This document shows positions 12,977 to 13,017 of a stretch of DNA of 13,017 nucleotides, piece by piece. The stretch lies in NCBI GenBank assembly GCA_002491225.1, contig DKVN01000067.1:1-13017 (forward strand), written 5' to 3'. The translations under genes and the position numbers were made by a program. Source of the DNA: Faecalibacterium sp. UBA7177. GTDB lineage: Bacteria > Bacillota > Clostridia > Oscillospirales > Ruminococcaceae. The number at the start of each line of letters is the position of its first letter. Within the stretch, counting starts at the first letter, position 1. A model generated the notes under the pieces. The model saw only the letters and a list, made by a program, of their open reading frames with translations. It did no database searches and was not told the DNA's origin.

Positions 12977-12998
12977 CTCCTCTATTCCATTTTCTGCC

Positions 12999-13017
12999 TT
13001 ACTCCGGCTTCTTCTCG
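12999..13017 (-). CDS. possible C-terminal end of a minus-strand gene
   Basis: On the minus strand the last bases read as Glu-Lys-Lys-Pro-Glu followed by TAA at 13001-12999. A charged Lys/Glu/Pro tail, G+C-rich host-like sequence and the hairpin just downstream all fit a real gene end. Only five codons are visible, so neither the frame nor the product can be confirmed. Confidence 0.35.

Noticed and set aside
1..13017. CRISPR array, tRNA or rRNA genes
   Set aside because: No regularly spaced direct repeats, no cloverleaf and no ribosomal RNA core sequences were seen on either strand by eye.

Overview
The window looks like a chromosomal segment of a GC-rich, spore-lineage Firmicute, most likely a gut Oscillospiraceae/Ruminococcaceae-type anaerobe. 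The reasons are a SpoIID-type protein, a Firmicute-type phospho-sugar mutase of about 570 residues, a LytTR/DUF3021 pair, AGGAGG-like ribosome binding sites, and about two-thirds G+C in the housekeeping genes (40 of 60 bases counted at 9241-9300). The taxonomic call is inference.

Left part (1-4850). Bases 1-306 hold no convincing gene but a run of perfect hairpins. Two minus-strand units follow: a stand-alone LytTR regulator with a DUF3021 membrane protein (1212 down to 307), and citrate synthase with an overlapping polytopic membrane protein (3573 down to 1415). A hairpin terminator separates them. Each unit has a recognisable promoter, and a perfect inverted repeat overlaps the citrate synthase -10 box. 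A SpoIID-type gene diverges from citrate synthase on the plus strand.

Middle part (4860-9985). A RodA/FtsW-type SEDS glycan polymerase (minus) diverges from a ComM/YifB AAA+ protein (plus), each with its own good promoter. An alpha-phosphoglucomutase/phosphomannomutase follows, with a near-consensus promoter, a hairpin-rich leader and a strong terminator. These are core functions: cell wall elongation or spore cortex, DNA uptake and recombination, and sugar phosphate supply for envelope synthesis.

Right part (10039-12895). Base composition drops abruptly (22 G+C of 60 counted at 10561-10620). Five small plus-strand genes follow: an acidic 125-residue protein resembling small immunity-type proteins, a protein with a PD-(D/E)XK nuclease-like motif set, a VanZ-like membrane protein, a GNAT acetyltransferase, and a small CxxC/CxxC zinc-binding-type protein. 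Gene debris lies between some of them. The block looks like a mosaic of acquired cassettes. It is bracketed by two related GC-rich hairpins (9939-9984 and 12937-12976) that share 15- and 12-base identical arms. The first is the terminator of the mutase gene. The second probably terminates a minus-strand gene whose last codons enter the window at 12999. This island is the best candidate for undescribed biology, but its function as a system is not established by the sequence.
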